Origin: Petrotoga sp. 9PW.55.5.1
GTDB taxonomy: Bacteria > Thermotogota > Thermotogae > Petrotogales > Petrotogaceae
Assembly: GCF_003265365.1 (NCBI RefSeq)
Contig: NZ_AUPM01000041.1
Span: forward strand, 1 to 36,352
Length of the DNA stretch: 36,352 nucleotides
Direction of reading: 5' to 3'
Shown piece by piece: positions 15,448 to 25,127 of the stretch; within the stretch, counting starts at the first letter, position 1; each line of letters begins with the position of its first letter. The notes under the pieces were generated by a model. That model searched no databases, was not told the DNA's origin, and was given only the letters and a program-made list of their open reading frames with translations. A program made the translations under genes and the position numbers.

Positions 15448-15828
15448 TTGATAGAAAATTACAAACCACTTGATAAAAATAAAAGATATCTAATAACTGG
15501 GGTAGCTGGGTTCATAGGATTTCATTTAGCAAAAAGATTACTCGATGAAGATTGTTTTGTAATTGGATTAGATAACTTAAATCATTATTATGATGTAAAC
15601 TTAAAAAAAGATAGGTTAAACATCATCAAACAATACAACAAATTCAAATTCTACTATGCCGATTTACAAGATAAACAAACCTTAGAAAAGATATTCAAAG
15701 AAAATAAAATAGAAAAATTTATAATTTTACCAGAAGAAGAAAAGCAAAAAATATCAAAAAATTCAAGAAAGAAAGTTTAAAAAGAATTTGATAGAAATAT
15801 AATAATAGAAGAATATCTAAAAAAATAA
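15448..15828 (+). pseudogene. chimera: epimerase N-terminus joined to a GT4 C-terminus
   Basis: It starts at TTG after GGAGG. Codons 1 to about 88 copy the N-terminus of the epimerase at 17171 (direct repeat 15472-15713). After 15713 the frame switches to the C-terminal end of a GT4 enzyme: ILPEEEKQKISKNSRKKV, an in-frame TAA at 15778, then KEFDRNIIIEEYLKK, which parallels QKVERSFDRNLVIDIYLEE at the end of the GT4 at 13235. No catalytic residues of either enzyme remain (the SDR YxxxK is absent). It is a recombination scar, still preceded by a good SD. Confidence 0.85.
15472..15713 (+). repeat. direct repeat, copy 1 (epimerase 5' part)
   Basis: 242 bases matching 17195-17436 at a constant offset of 1723 with about six or seven mismatches. 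Together they bracket the dehydrogenase gene at 15857. Confidence 0.9.
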
Positions 15829-15856
15829 AAAAACTAATTTAGAAAGAGGATAATCA

Positions 15857-17167
15857 ATGAACTTATATGAAAAAATAAAAAATAAAGAAGAAAAAATCTC
15901 TGTAATAGGACTTGGATATGTTGGTATCCCTCTAGCCATATCTTTTGCAAAAGTTGCAGATGTTGTTGGATTTGATATTTCTGAATCAAAAGTAAAAAAA
16001 TATTTAGAAGGAATAGATGTCACAAAAGAAGTAGGAAACGAGGCAATAAAAAATACAACAGCAAAATTTACATCAAAGGAAAAAGAAATTCAAAAATGTA
16101 AATTCCATGTTGTTGCAGTACCAACTCCTATAAATAAAGATAAAACTCCTGATTTAAAACCATTAGTGGAAGCCAGTAAAACTGTTGGAAAAAATCTAAC
16201 AAAAGGATCTATAGTTGTTTTTGAATCTACAGTTTATCCAGGAGTAACTGAAGAAATCTGTGTTCCTATATTAGAAAAAGAATCAGGGTTAATATGTGGG
16301 ATAGATTTCAAAGTAGGTTATTCTCCAGAAAGAATAAATCCAGGAGATAAAGAACACAGGTTAGAAACTATAGTAAAAGTTGTTTTCGGAATGGATGAAA
16401 AATCTTTAGAAGATATAGCAAAAATATATGAAATGATAATAGAAGCAGGAGTATACAGAGCAGAAAGTATAAAAGTAGCAGAAGCAGCTAAAGTAATTGA
16501 AAATTCACAAAGAGATATAAACATAGCTTTTATGAATGAACTTTCTATAATCTTCGAAAAAATTGGAATAGATACCAAGGCTGTATTAAAAGCTGCTGGA
16601 ACAAAATGGAATTTTTTAAATTTCACTCCTGGTTTAGTTGGAGGGCATTGTATTGGGGTAGATCCTTATTATTTGACTTATAAAGCTGAACTAATGGGTT
16701 ATCATTCTCAAATTATTTTAGCTGGTAGAAAAATAAACGATAATATGGGAAAATATGTTGCAGAACAAACAATAAAAAAATTAATAAAAGCAGATAGACA
16801 AATAAAAGGTTCAAAAGTAGCAATATACGGAGTAACATTCAAAGAAAATTGTCCTGATGTAAGAAATACAAAAGTAGTTGATATTATAGATGAACTAAAA
16901 GAGTATGGTGTTGAAACAATGGTTTATGATCCAGAAGCAGATAAAGAAGATTTAGAAAGAGAATATGGAATAAAATTAAACGAAGAAAAAAACATAAACA
17001 ATATAGATGCAGTAATCCTAGCAGTACCTCACGATATTTTTAAAGAAATTGATTTAAAACAACTAAAAGAGAAATTTTCAAATAGTAAATATGTTCTTAT
17101 AGATGTAAAAGGACTATTTGACAGAAAAGAAGCAGAAAAAGAAAACTATATTTATTGGAGGCTCTAA
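15857..17167 (+). CDS. tviB: UDP-N-acetylhexosamine 6-dehydrogenase (TviB/WbpA type)
   Basis: 436 residues, nucleotide-sugar dehydrogenase. ISVIGLGYVGIPLAISFA is the NAD site; VAVPTPINKDKTPDLKPL and VFESTVYPGVTEE follow; the catalytic Cys is in PGLVGGHCIGVDPYYL; the C-terminal domain starts at VAIYGVTFKENCPDVRNTK. The HCIGVDPYYL signature and length place it with TviB/WbpA/WecC-type enzymes, which oxidise C6 of UDP-GlcNAc or UDP-GalNAc/ManNAc epimers to a uronate, rather than with UDP-glucose dehydrogenases. The SD is AAAGAGG before the ATG. It is bracketed by direct repeats, so the gene looks like a replaceable cassette. Confidence 0.85.
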   Translation: MNLYEKIKNKEEKISVIGLGYVGIPLAISFAKVADVVGFDISESKVKKYLEGIDVTKEVGNEAIKNTTAKFTSKEKEIQKCKFHVVAVPTPINKDKTPDLKPLVEASKTVGKNLTKGSIVVFESTVYPGVTEEICVPILEKESGLICGIDFKVGYSPERINPGDKEHRLETIVKVVFGMDEKSLEDIAKIYEMIIEAGVYRAESIKVAEAAKVIENSQRDINIAFMNELSIIFEKIGIDTKAVLKAAGTKWNFLNFTPGLVGGHCIGVDPYYLTYKAELMGYHSQIILAGRKINDNMGKYVAEQTIKKLIKADRQIKGSKVAIYGVTFKENCPDVRNTKVVDIIDELKEYGVETMVYDPEADKEDLEREYGIKLNEEKNINNIDAVILAVPHDIFKEIDLKQLKEKFSNSKYVLIDVKGLFDRKEAEKENYIYWRL

Positions 17168-17170
17168 TAA

Positions 17171-18208
17171 TTGAATAAAAAATATAATGCTTTAGATAAA
17201 AATAAAAGATATCTAATAACTGGAGTAGCTGGGTTCATAGGATTTCATTTAGCAAAAAGATTACTCGATGAAGGCTGTTTTGTAATTGGATTAGATAACT
17301 TAAACGATTATTATGATGTAAACTTAAAAAAAGATAGGTTAAACATCATCAAACAATACAACAAATTCAAATTCTACTATGCCGATTTACAAGATAAACA
17401 AGCCTTAGAAAAGATATTCAAAGAAAATAAAATAGATATAGTTGTAAATTTAGCTGCTCAAGCTGGAGTTAGATACAGTCTTACTCACCCTGAAGCATAT
17501 ATCTATTCTAATATCGTTGGCTTTCTAAATATATTAGAGATGTGTAGACATAACAAAATAGAACATCTGGTTTATGCTTCATCAAGTTCAGTATATGGAA
17601 TGAATGTAAAAATGCCTTTTTCTGTACATGATAACGTTGATCACCCTGTAAGTTTATATGCAGCAACAAAAAAATCTAATGAACTAATGGTGCACACTTA
17701 CAGCCATTTGTATAATCTACCTACAACAGGCTTAAGGTTTTTCACGGTTTATGGACCTTGGGGTAGGCCAGATATGGCATTATTCTTATTCACAGATGCT
17801 ATTGTTAATAATAAACCTATCAAAGTATTTAATTATGGAAAAATGAAAAGAGATTTCACTTATATAGATGATATTATTGAAGGGGTAGTAAGAGTATTAA
17901 ACAATCCTCCCCACCCTAATCCAAATTGGGACAAAGAAAAAGCAGATCCAGGAACAAGCTCAGCCCCTTACAAGGTTTATAACATAGGAAATAACAAACC
18001 AGTAGAACTAATGGAATTCATAGAAACCTTAGAAAAAAAATTAGGTAAAAAGGCAAAAAAAGAATTTCTACCTTTACAAGACGGGGATGTGCCTGAAACT
18101 TATGCAGATATAGACGATTTGGTAAAAGACTTTGGTTTTAAACCAAACACTACCATAGAAGAAGGAATTGAAAAGTTTGTTGAGTGGTATGGAGAGTATA
18201 AAAAATAA
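17171..18208 (+). CDS. UDP-glucuronate 4-epimerase
   Basis: 345 residues, a complete CapI/GAE-type [52 protein letters not shown], active-site SSSSVYG and [16 protein letters not shown], and the hallmark [15 protein letters not shown]. It converts UDP-GlcA to UDP-GalA, so it fits the UDP-glucose dehydrogenase gene downstream. Start is TTG, 9 bases after GGAGG. Its first 240 bases are repeated at 15472-15713 and its last 140 bases at 19863-20009. Confidence 0.85.
   Translation: MNKKYNALDKNKRYLITGVAGFIGFHLAKRLLDEGCFVIGLDNLNDYYDVNLKKDRLNIIKQYNKFKFYYADLQDKQALEKIFKENKIDIVVNLAAQAGVRYSLTHPEAYIYSNIVGFLNILEMCRHNKIEHLVYASSSSVYGMNVKMPFSVHDNVDHPVSLYAATKKSNELMVHTYSHLYNLPTTGLRFFTVYGPWGRPDMALFLFTDAIVNNKPIKVFNYGKMKRDFTYIDDIIEGVVRVLNNPPHPNPNWDKEKADPGTSSAPYKVYNIGNNKPVELMEFIETLEKKLGKKAKKEFLPLQDGDVPETYADIDDLVKDFGFKPNTTIEEGIEKFVEWYGEYKK
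17195..17436 (+). repeat. direct repeat, copy 2 (epimerase 5' part)
   Basis: The intact-gene copy of the 242-base repeat at 15472-15713; the match stops abruptly at 17436, inside the codons where copy 1 joins GT4 sequence. Confidence 0.9.
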
Positions 18209-18214
18209 AATAAT
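18068..18214 (+). repeat. direct repeat, copy 1 (epimerase 3' end)
   Basis: 147 bases that recur at 19863-20009 with two mismatches (offset 1795). The pair brackets the ugd gene and an epimerase fragment. Confidence 0.92.
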
Positions 18215-18244
18215 TATTGAAAGTTGTAAAATTTAGTTTTTGAA

Positions 18245-18400
18245 AAAGTTTTTGAGCCATTAAAACCAGGGGATGTACCCGCTACATATGCTTCAACTAA
18301 ACTCTTAGAAAAAGTTATTGGATTTAAACCAAAAACAAGTATAGAAGAAGGACTACAAAAATTCACAGATTGGTATGTAGATTATTATAACGTCAAATAA
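18245..18400 (+). pseudogene. 3' fragment of a second UDP-glucuronate epimerase gene
   Basis: Plus-strand translation from about 18245 reads KVFEPLKPGDVPATYAST, then GFKPKTSIEEGLQKFTDWY, ending at TAA (18398-18400). This is the C-terminal 50 residues of a CapI-type epimerase, a paralogue of, not a copy of, the gene at 17171 (which has [13 protein letters not shown]). No start codon or SD precedes it. It was probably left by recombination between paralogues. Confidence 0.85.
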
Positions 18401-18433
18401 GATAAAATTCTCTTTCAAGGAGTGAGATATTTA

Positions 18434-19816
18434 ATGTACAAAAATAAAATAAGTATTATAGGCACAGGATATGTAGGGTTAGTAAGTGGGGTGTGTTTAG
18501 CAGATTTTGGAAATACTATTATTAATGTTGATATAGATGAAGAAAAAATAAAGTTACTTAATGAAGGAATTCTACCAATATACGAGCAAGGATTAGAAGA
18601 AATAATGAAAAGAAACGTTGAAGCTGGAAGAATAACTTTCACTACAGATATAGCTACCGCTATTAAACAAAGTGAAGTTATATTTATCGCAGTAGGAACA
18701 CCACCTGATGAAAATGGAAAGGCAGATTTAAAAGCTGTATTGTCTGTTGCAGAAAGTATTGGAAAACATATAAACGACTATAAAGTAGTTGTAGATAAAT
18801 CTACAGTTCCAATAGGGACAGGAAGAAAAGTTGAAAGAGTAATCCAAGAACAAATGATCAAAAGAGGGGTAAATTATGAATTTGATGTAGCAAGTAATCC
18901 AGAATTTCTAAGAGAAGGCAAAGCTGTTCATGATTTTCTGCATCCAGACAGAGTAGTAATAGGAACAGAAAGTGAAAAAGCAAAAGAAATATTGAAAGAA
19001 GTATATCGAGCATTATATCTCAACGATACTCCTTTTGTTTTTACGAATCTTGAAACAGCAGAAATGATAAAATATGCTTCAAATGCTTTTTTAGCAACAA
19101 AGATATCTTTTATTAACGAAATATCTATTCTTTGCGAAAAAGTTGGAGCAGACGTGCAAAAAGTTGCAAAAGCTATGGGAATGGATGGAAGGATAAGCAG
19201 CAAATTCTTACATGCAGGGCCTGGTTACGGAGGAAGTTGTTTTCCAAAAGACACAAAGGCACTTGTAAATATAGCAAATGAATACGGAGTAGAGTTAAAG
19301 ATAATCAAGGGAGCAATAGAAGCAAACGAAAGGCAAAAACTTTATATGGTAGAAAAGATAGAAACAAACTTGGGAGATTTAAAAGGTAAAAAGATTGGTA
19401 TTTTAGGTTTAAGTTTCAAGCCAGAAACAGATGATATGAGAGAAGCCCCTTCTTTAACTATTATTCCAGAATTGATTAAAAAAGGAGCAACCATAACCGC
19501 ATACGATCCACAGGGTATAAAAGAAGCTGTTTGGAGATTAAAAGAGTATGAGAAAGATATTGTATATTGTGCAAATGAATATGAAGTAATGAAAGGTGTG
19601 GATGCTTTAGTAATTCTAACAGAATGGAATCAATTCAGAAGGTTAGATTTAATAAGAGTAAAGAACTTAATGAAAGGTGATTATTTCTTTGATTTACGAA
19701 ACATCTATGAAAAAGAAGAAATAGAAAATGTAGGATTAAAACATATTGGAGTCGGATTACCAGAAAGAAAAGACGGGGTTGATAAGCAAAATAAAAATAA
19801 AAAAGATATAATTTAA
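18434..19816 (+). CDS. ugd: UDP-glucose 6-dehydrogenase
   Basis: 460 residues. [20 protein letters not shown] is the NAD site; [31 protein letters not shown] and [19 protein letters not shown] follow; the catalytic Cys is in [16 protein letters not shown]; the C-terminal domain has [16 protein letters not shown]. It oxidises UDP-glucose to UDP-glucuronate, the substrate of the epimerase upstream. I start at the ATG at 18434; the GTG at 18422 overlaps the AAGGAG site. It is bracketed by 147-base direct repeats (18068, 19863). Confidence 0.9.
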   Translation: MYKNKISIIGTGYVGLVSGVCLADFGNTIINVDIDEEKIKLLNEGILPIYEQGLEEIMKRNVEAGRITFTTDIATAIKQSEVIFIAVGTPPDENGKADLKAVLSVAESIGKHINDYKVVVDKSTVPIGTGRKVERVIQEQMIKRGVNYEFDVASNPEFLREGKAVHDFLHPDRVVIGTESEKAKEILKEVYRALYLNDTPFVFTNLETAEMIKYASNAFLATKISFINEISILCEKVGADVQKVAKAMGMDGRISSKFLHAGPGYGGSCFPKDTKALVNIANEYGVELKIIKGAIEANERQKLYMVEKIETNLGDLKGKKIGILGLSFKPETDDMREAPSLTIIPELIKKGATITAYDPQGIKEAVWRLKEYEKDIVYCANEYEVMKGVDALVILTEWNQFRRLDLIRVKNLMKGDYFFDLRNIYEKEEIENVGLKHIGVGLPERKDGVDKQNKNKKDII

Positions 19817-19862
19817 AACAATTCGGTTTTCTTCCAATATCCAATATTCGGGTGTGTGTTCG

Positions 19863-20009
19863 CTACCTTTACAAGACGGGGATGTGCCTGAAACTTATGC
19901 AGATATAGACGATTTGGTAAAAGACTTTGGATTCAAACCAAACACTACCATAGAAGAAGGAATTGAAAAGTTTGTTGAGTGGTATGGAGAGTATAAAAAA
20001 TAAAATAAT
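19863..20009 (+). pseudogene. 3' fragment copy of the epimerase at 17171 (direct repeat, copy 2)
   Basis: It encodes [18 protein letters not shown] and the epimerase C-terminus through EWYGEYKK and a stop, almost identical to 18068-18214. There is no start. The 46 bases before it (19817-19862) hold no recognisable signal. It marks the right border of the ugd cassette. Confidence 0.9.
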
Positions 20010-20085
20010 AGTGGTTAGCAATAAATTCAACTATTATCAATTAAAATAAATTAAAAAATGCATCCAAACACAAGGAAGTGATTCA

Positions 20086-21453
20086 ATGAAGTTTCAGTAT
20101 ATTTATGATCATTCTCCAATTTTTTTTCAAAATTTTATGACTAGCGTTTATGGTTATAGCCTAAAACGTACCAGATATGGAAAATATTATCATGAACATA
20201 TGCAATTATTGAATAAATTGCACTCATACTCAAAGGAACAGCTTCAAGCGTATCAATTTGAAGAGATGATGAAATTGTTACGATATGTCAACGAACATAG
20301 TAAATTTTATAATGAATTGTATAAAAATATCAACATAGATGATATAAAAGCAATTGAAGACATAAAAAAGCTTCCTATCGTTACTAAAGAAATGTTGAGG
20401 AAAAGCATCGAAGATGTTATTACCATTCCTAAAAAAGGAGCAGTTGCGGATCATACTGGTGGAACTACAGGTAAATCCTTGATTGTATATAATAGAGTTG
20501 AAGATATTCAGAAAAGAATGGCTGTCTTGGATTTTTTTAAACTAAAAAATGGCTTTGAGAATATAAAAATGAAGAAAGCAACTTTTATGGGAAAGCATAT
20601 AGTGCCACCTAATCAAAAAAAGAAGGTATTTTGGCGATATAATAAACCAATAAAACAAATGCTTTATTCTTCCTTTCATTTAACAGAAGAGAACATTCCG
20701 TATTACATTGGCAGTTTAAATGATTTTAAGCCAGTTGCAATAGATGGGTTTGTATCTTCAATATATGAAATTGCTTTTTATATAAAAAGAAAAAATGTTA
20801 AATTGAAATTCCAGCCCAAAGTTATATTTCCAACAGCTGAAACTCTAACTGAAGATTATAGACAAACTATAGAAGAAGTTTTTAATTGTAATGTTCGTAA
20901 TCAATACGCTTCTTCAGAGGGAGCTCCTTTCGTTTGGGAATGTGAATATGGAAATTTGCATTACGATATAACAACCGGGGTGATTGAAAACGATGATAAT
21001 TCGAATGAAGTATTAGTTACCAGCTTTTTGAATTACGGTACACCACTAATTAGATACAAAATAGGGGATAGTATGATTTTTGAAGATTCAAGTAGAAGAT
21101 GCGAATGTGGCTTTAATACTCCTTTAATTAAATCTATTGAAGGGAGAAAGGTTGACTATCTATACTCAACAAAAGGAGCTAAAATAAATCTTGGAAATGT
21201 TTCAAATATTTTTAAAAATGTTCCTAATACAATTATTAAAGCACAACTCATACAAGATAAAATAGATCATTTAATTGTAAAAATTGCGGTAGATAATAAC
21301 TTTTCTTTAAAACACAAAGATTTATTAATAGATGAAATTAAACACAAATTTGGAAATGATATGAAAGTAGATATTGAAATTGTTGATGAAATCCCTAGGG
21401 GAAAAAGTGGAAAACATAGATTAATAGTGAATAAAGTAGAGAAGAATTTTTGA
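20086..21453 (+). CDS. CapK-like adenylate-forming protein (phenylacetate-CoA ligase family)
   Basis: 455 residues. AMP-forming superfamily features: phosphate-binding ADHTGGTTGKSLIVYN (about 122-137), QYASSEGAPFVWECE, GTPLIRYKIGD, and the C-terminal Lys-bearing IPRGKSGKHRLIVN. CapK-type members occur in capsule and exopolysaccharide clusters, where they are thought to activate an acyl or amino acid group for transfer to the glycan; this role is inferred, not proven. The SD AGGAAGTGA precedes the ATG. It is followed by capA-like and glycosyltransferase genes with small gaps, forming one block that differs in base composition from the flanking genes. Confidence 0.8.
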   Translation: MKFQYIYDHSPIFFQNFMTSVYGYSLKRTRYGKYYHEHMQLLNKLHSYSKEQLQAYQFEEMMKLLRYVNEHSKFYNELYKNINIDDIKAIEDIKKLPIVTKEMLRKSIEDVITIPKKGAVADHTGGTTGKSLIVYNRVEDIQKRMAVLDFFKLKNGFENIKMKKATFMGKHIVPPNQKKKVFWRYNKPIKQMLYSSFHLTEENIPYYIGSLNDFKPVAIDGFVSSIYEIAFYIKRKNVKLKFQPKVIFPTAETLTEDYRQTIEEVFNCNVRNQYASSEGAPFVWECEYGNLHYDITTGVIENDDNSNEVLVTSFLNYGTPLIRYKIGDSMIFEDSSRRCECGFNTPLIKSIEGRKVDYLYSTKGAKINLGNVSNIFKNVPNTIIKAQLIQDKIDHLIVKIAVDNNFSLKHKDLLIDEIKHKFGNDMKVDIEIVDEIPRGKSGKHRLIVNKVEKNF

Positions 21454-21488
21454 TTACCTTTTTTATAACCTAATGGAGGAAGAAGCTT

Positions 21489-22583
21489 ATGAAAATAGCC
21501 TTTGTTGGTGATATCGCGTTAATAGGCAAATATGATATTACTAAAAATCCTAACACAAAGATAAGGTTAAATAACTTATCTAAAAAATTAAAAGAATACG
21601 ATTATGTAGTTGGAAACCTAGAATCTCCTTTAACAAATCGCGATCATACGTTAATATGTAAATCTATGCATTTACGATCAACACCAAAAAACGTAGAGCT
21701 TTTAAAAGATCTTAACATAAATGCTGTTTCTCTTGCAAACAATCATATTTTTGATTTTGGCAAAAAAGGTATGAATGAAACTATTAAAATATTAGAAGAT
21801 AACGGAATTGAATGGTTTGGGGTAGACAAAAAATATTTATTAAAAGAAATAAAAGGCGAAAAAGTATCATTTAGTGGTTTTTGTTGTTATAGTACAAATG
21901 GTGCGGGGTATAGAAAAAAGAAAGCTATTATAGGAGTCAACCCTCTTATATCGGAGTCAATTATCGAGCAGATTCACTCCGATGAAAAGAATAATGCTTA
22001 TAGTATTTTTTCATTTCATTGGGGGGATGAACACACAAATTTTCCTAATCCTGAACATGTTAGTTTAGTCAACAAACTAACATTGATTAAAGATATGCTA
22101 GTTGTTGGGCATCATCCACACGTTATACAAGGAATACAAAAAATCAAAAATTCATTTGTTGCTTATAGTTTAGGTAATTGTCTATTTGACGATGCTGTTT
22201 CTATTACAGGAAGGTGGATGCTTAAGCAAATTCCAGAAAACAAAAAATCATTTATTCTTGAAGTTGAAATTATTGATGGCGCTCTGAGTAATGTAGGATA
22301 CGTTGGGTTTATAGATGATGATATTGAGGGCCTCAAATTTTATGATATAAAAGATGAAATTAAACTAATATCAGAACCGTTAGAAAAAGATTTATTGGGA
22401 AAAGAATATGAAAAAATGAGAAATAATCAGATAAGTAAATCTTTAGAATCTAAATTTGGCAAAAGAGATTGGAAATGGTTAATAAGTAGATTAAATTATT
22501 ATTCGATTTGTGCGCGTATAAAAGGGAGATTTATGAAGAAAAAATATTTAAAAGAAGTTAAAAAATTTTTGGAGGAGCTTTGA
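21489..22583 (+). CDS. CapA/PgsA-type metallophosphatase-fold protein
   Basis: 364 residues. CapA family motifs: FVGDIALIGKYD (metal-binding Asp), VVGNLESPLTNR (Asn and Glu), VSLANNHIFDFGKKG (Asn-His), FHWGDEH, and VGHHPHVIQGIQ with VAYSLGNCLFDD. The fold is that of calcineurin-like phosphatases. Related proteins act in poly-gamma-glutamate capsule synthesis. It has no signal peptide or anchor, unlike PgsA, so it is probably cytosolic and may work with the CapK-like protein to add a substituent. GGAGG stands before the ATG; the next gene begins 2 bases after the stop. Confidence 0.8.
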   Translation: MKIAFVGDIALIGKYDITKNPNTKIRLNNLSKKLKEYDYVVGNLESPLTNRDHTLICKSMHLRSTPKNVELLKDLNINAVSLANNHIFDFGKKGMNETIKILEDNGIEWFGVDKKYLLKEIKGEKVSFSGFCCYSTNGAGYRKKKAIIGVNPLISESIIEQIHSDEKNNAYSIFSFHWGDEHTNFPNPEHVSLVNKLTLIKDMLVVGHHPHVIQGIQKIKNSFVAYSLGNCLFDDAVSITGRWMLKQIPENKKSFILEVEIIDGALSNVGYVGFIDDDIEGLKFYDIKDEIKLISEPLEKDLLGKEYEKMRNNQISKSLESKFGKRDWKWLISRLNYYSICARIKGRFMKKKYLKEVKKFLEEL

Positions 22584-22585
22584 AG

Positions 22586-23809
22586 ATGAAAAAAGTTTTA
22601 TATATTGGTAATTTTGATTTTCCTAATAATAATGCAGCAGGAAAAAGAGTATATTCCAATGGGAAAATTTTAGAAGAATTGGGTTATAAAGTTATTTTCG
22701 TAGGCTTGGATAGAAATTTGAACGGAGAAATTCCTTTAAAAGAAACAGAAAATATTTATGATGGATTTATATATTATAATTTTCCTTATCCACGTAGTAA
22801 TCTTGATTGGTTAAATTATAGAAAAAATCTGAATTCTTTAATAGATTTATTTTTTATAGAAGAAATGGGAAAGGATGTACAGATTGTTATTTACTATGGA
22901 AGCTTATCTTTGTCAATATTTATTAAAAAACTAATGAGGTTTTGCAGGAAGCATCAGATTAATTTAATAGCTGATTGTACTGATCGACTAACCATCAAAA
23001 CTAATAATCTAGCTTTAAATTTCGTAAAAGGGATAGATGAAACTTATTTGAAAACATATTTAAATAAAAAAGCGGATGGAATCATCACTGTTAGCAATTA
23101 TTTAGCTAATTATTATAAAAACGCAGGTTGTAAAACTGTTATTATACCCCCGTTATCACCTAATAAGTATACAATTTCTGATATAGATTTTAATCTGGAA
23201 GATAAAAAAGTAATATCTTATGCCGGCATACCTTTTAGAAAAAATCAAAAGGATATGGATCCAAGTACTTTCAAAGACAGAATAGATAAGATGATAATGC
23301 TTCTACATATTGCAAAAAAAAGAGGGTGTAAATTTGTTTTTAATGTATTTGGATTAACTCAAAACGAATATTTGTACGCAATTCCATCTCATGGCAAAAT
23401 AATTGATGAACTAGGTGAAAGTATTTGTTTTCATGGACTAACGACTAATGAAGAAGCTATAAAAAATATTAGAAAGTCGGACTTCACTTTTTTAGTTAGA
23501 GATGTTAAAAGAGATACATTAGCGGGATTTCCTACAAAAGTATCGGAAAGTATTAGTTGTGGAACTCCTGTAATAACAAATAGGACAAGCGATTTGGAAA
23601 ATTATGTTATTGAAGGGAAAAATGGTTTTTTCATAGACACACTTGCCGGAGAAATAGATGAGAATAAGTTTATTGAGATTATGAATTTAGATAAAGAAAA
23701 AATAATCTTTATGAAAAATTATTGCATAAATAATAACATCTTTTATTATAAAGAATATAAAGACAAAATGGCAGATTTTTTGAATGAAGTTTTAAGTAAT
23801 GGTAACTGA
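22586..23809 (+). CDS. GT4-like glycosyltransferase
   Basis: 407 residues. N-terminal MKKVLYIGNFDFPNNNAAGKR with a Gly-rich loop, a middle section DGIITVSNYLANYY as in GT4 enzymes that bind the acceptor lipid, and a nucleotide-sugar-binding part with KVSESISCGTPVITN and the family Glu. It probably adds one sugar of the repeat unit. The GGAGGAG site is 8 bases before the ATG at 22586, so the TTG two codons earlier is rejected. The 233 bases that follow (23810-24042) contain only A/T-rich sequence with no gene I can support. Confidence 0.75.
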   Translation: MKKVLYIGNFDFPNNNAAGKRVYSNGKILEELGYKVIFVGLDRNLNGEIPLKETENIYDGFIYYNFPYPRSNLDWLNYRKNLNSLIDLFFIEEMGKDVQIVIYYGSLSLSIFIKKLMRFCRKHQINLIADCTDRLTIKTNNLALNFVKGIDETYLKTYLNKKADGIITVSNYLANYYKNAGCKTVIIPPLSPNKYTISDIDFNLEDKKVISYAGIPFRKNQKDMDPSTFKDRIDKMIMLLHIAKKRGCKFVFNVFGLTQNEYLYAIPSHGKIIDELGESICFHGLTTNEEAIKNIRKSDFTFLVRDVKRDTLAGFPTKVSESISCGTPVITNRTSDLENYVIEGKNGFFIDTLAGEIDENKFIEIMNLDKEKIIFMKNYCINNNIFYYKEYKDKMADFLNEVLSNGN

Positions 23810-24042
23810 AAAATATAAACAAATGAATCAAAAAATTAAAAAAGTTGAGAAGATTATGCTTCCATTCTAATAAAACTGAAAAACCTAGTAGAAATTTATA
23901 ATAAATCTTATTAAATAGAAAAAATGAATATGTTCTATAAAAAATGATTTATACTTTAGTAACTGATACCTTTAATATGGTTGGAAAGAATTATTATTTT
24001 ATATTTTTATATAGTGTAATATTTAAGAAGGGGGCGTTTGAA

Positions 24043-25107
24043 TTGGAAACAAAAAACTTCAAAGACAAAGTTTTATTAGTTACAGGCGGAACCGGTACTT
24101 TTGGTAATGCGGTAGTTAGAAGGTTTCTAAATACAGATATAAAAGAAATTCGAATATTCTCTCGTGATGAAAAAAAACAAGATGACATGAGAAGATATTA
24201 TAAAAATGACAAGCTAAAATTTTTCATCGGAGATGTTCGAGATATACAAAGTGTTAGAAATGCAATGCATGGGGTAGAGTATGTATTTCAAGCAGCAGCT
24301 TTAAAACAAGTCCCCTCTTGCGAATTTTTTCCTTTGGAAGCTGTTAAAACAAACATATTAGGCACAGAAAATGTTTTGACAGCTGCGATAGAGTATCGAG
24401 TAAAAAAGGTTGTTTGTTTATCTACTGATAAAGCAGTTTACCCAATAAACGCTATGGGTATGTCAAAAGCCCTTATGGAAAAGGTTTTTGTTGCTAAATC
24501 TAGAACGGTAGATCCAGATAAAACTCTCATTTGTGGTACTCGATATGGCAACGTCATGGCATCAAGAGGTTCTGTTATTCCACTTTTTGTCTCACAAATA
24601 AAAAGCGGAAAGCCTCTTACCGTAACTAACCCAGATATGACAAGATTCTTAATGAGTATAGAAGAAGCAGTTGATCTTGTATTATATGCATTTGAAAATG
24701 GAAATCAAGGAGATAGATTTGTAAGAAAATCTCCTGCAACTACAATAGGCATACTAGCTCAAGCTTTAAAAGAGATCTTTGAAGTTGATAATGAAATAAA
24801 AATAATAGGAACAAGACATGGAGAAAAAATGCATGAAACTCTTCTAACAAAAGAAGAACACCTTGTTGCCCAAGATTTAGGAGATTTTTACAGAATACCT
24901 CCCGATATAAGAGACTTAAATTATGAAAAATATTTTGATCAAGGAACACTAGATTTATCAAAATATGAAGATTACAGATCAGATAACACTACTATTTTAA
25001 ATTTAGAACAAACAAAAGAAAAATTACTCGCACTTGATTACATACAGATAGAACTTGAAGATTTTAAAAATGGTGGAACAACACCTGTTGCAAGTGAAGG
25101 GTTTTAA
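24043..25107 (+). CDS. fnlA: UDP-GlcNAc 4,6-dehydratase/5-epimerase (CapE/FnlA/WbjB)
   Basis: 354 residues, starting at TTG with AAGGGGG 8 bases upstream; the open frame extends to 23944 but has no SD there. Short polysaccharide biosynthesis SDR: VTGGTGTFGNAVVRRFL, FSRDEKKQDDMRR, AAALKQVPSCEFFPLEAV, active-site LSTDKAVYPINAMGMSKAL (Met replaces the usual Tyr, with Lys four on), as in CapE. It catalyses dehydration and C5 epimerisation of UDP-GlcNAc, the first step to UDP-N-acetyl-L-fucosamine. The next two genes are the remaining steps in order. Confidence 0.88.
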   Translation: METKNFKDKVLLVTGGTGTFGNAVVRRFLNTDIKEIRIFSRDEKKQDDMRRYYKNDKLKFFIGDVRDIQSVRNAMHGVEYVFQAAALKQVPSCEFFPLEAVKTNILGTENVLTAAIEYRVKKVVCLSTDKAVYPINAMGMSKALMEKVFVAKSRTVDPDKTLICGTRYGNVMASRGSVIPLFVSQIKSGKPLTVTNPDMTRFLMSIEEAVDLVLYAFENGNQGDRFVRKSPATTIGILAQALKEIFEVDNEIKIIGTRHGEKMHETLLTKEEHLVAQDLGDFYRIPPDIRDLNYEKYFDQGTLDLSKYEDYRSDNTTILNLEQTKEKLLALDYIQIELEDFKNGGTTPVASEGF

Positions 25108-25127
25108 AACAAAGAAAGGTTGATGTT

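Noticed and set aside
23944-24042. N-terminal extension of fnlA by 33 codons
   Set aside because: No SD at 23944, not conserved in the family, while TTG 24043 has AAGGGGG at good spacing.
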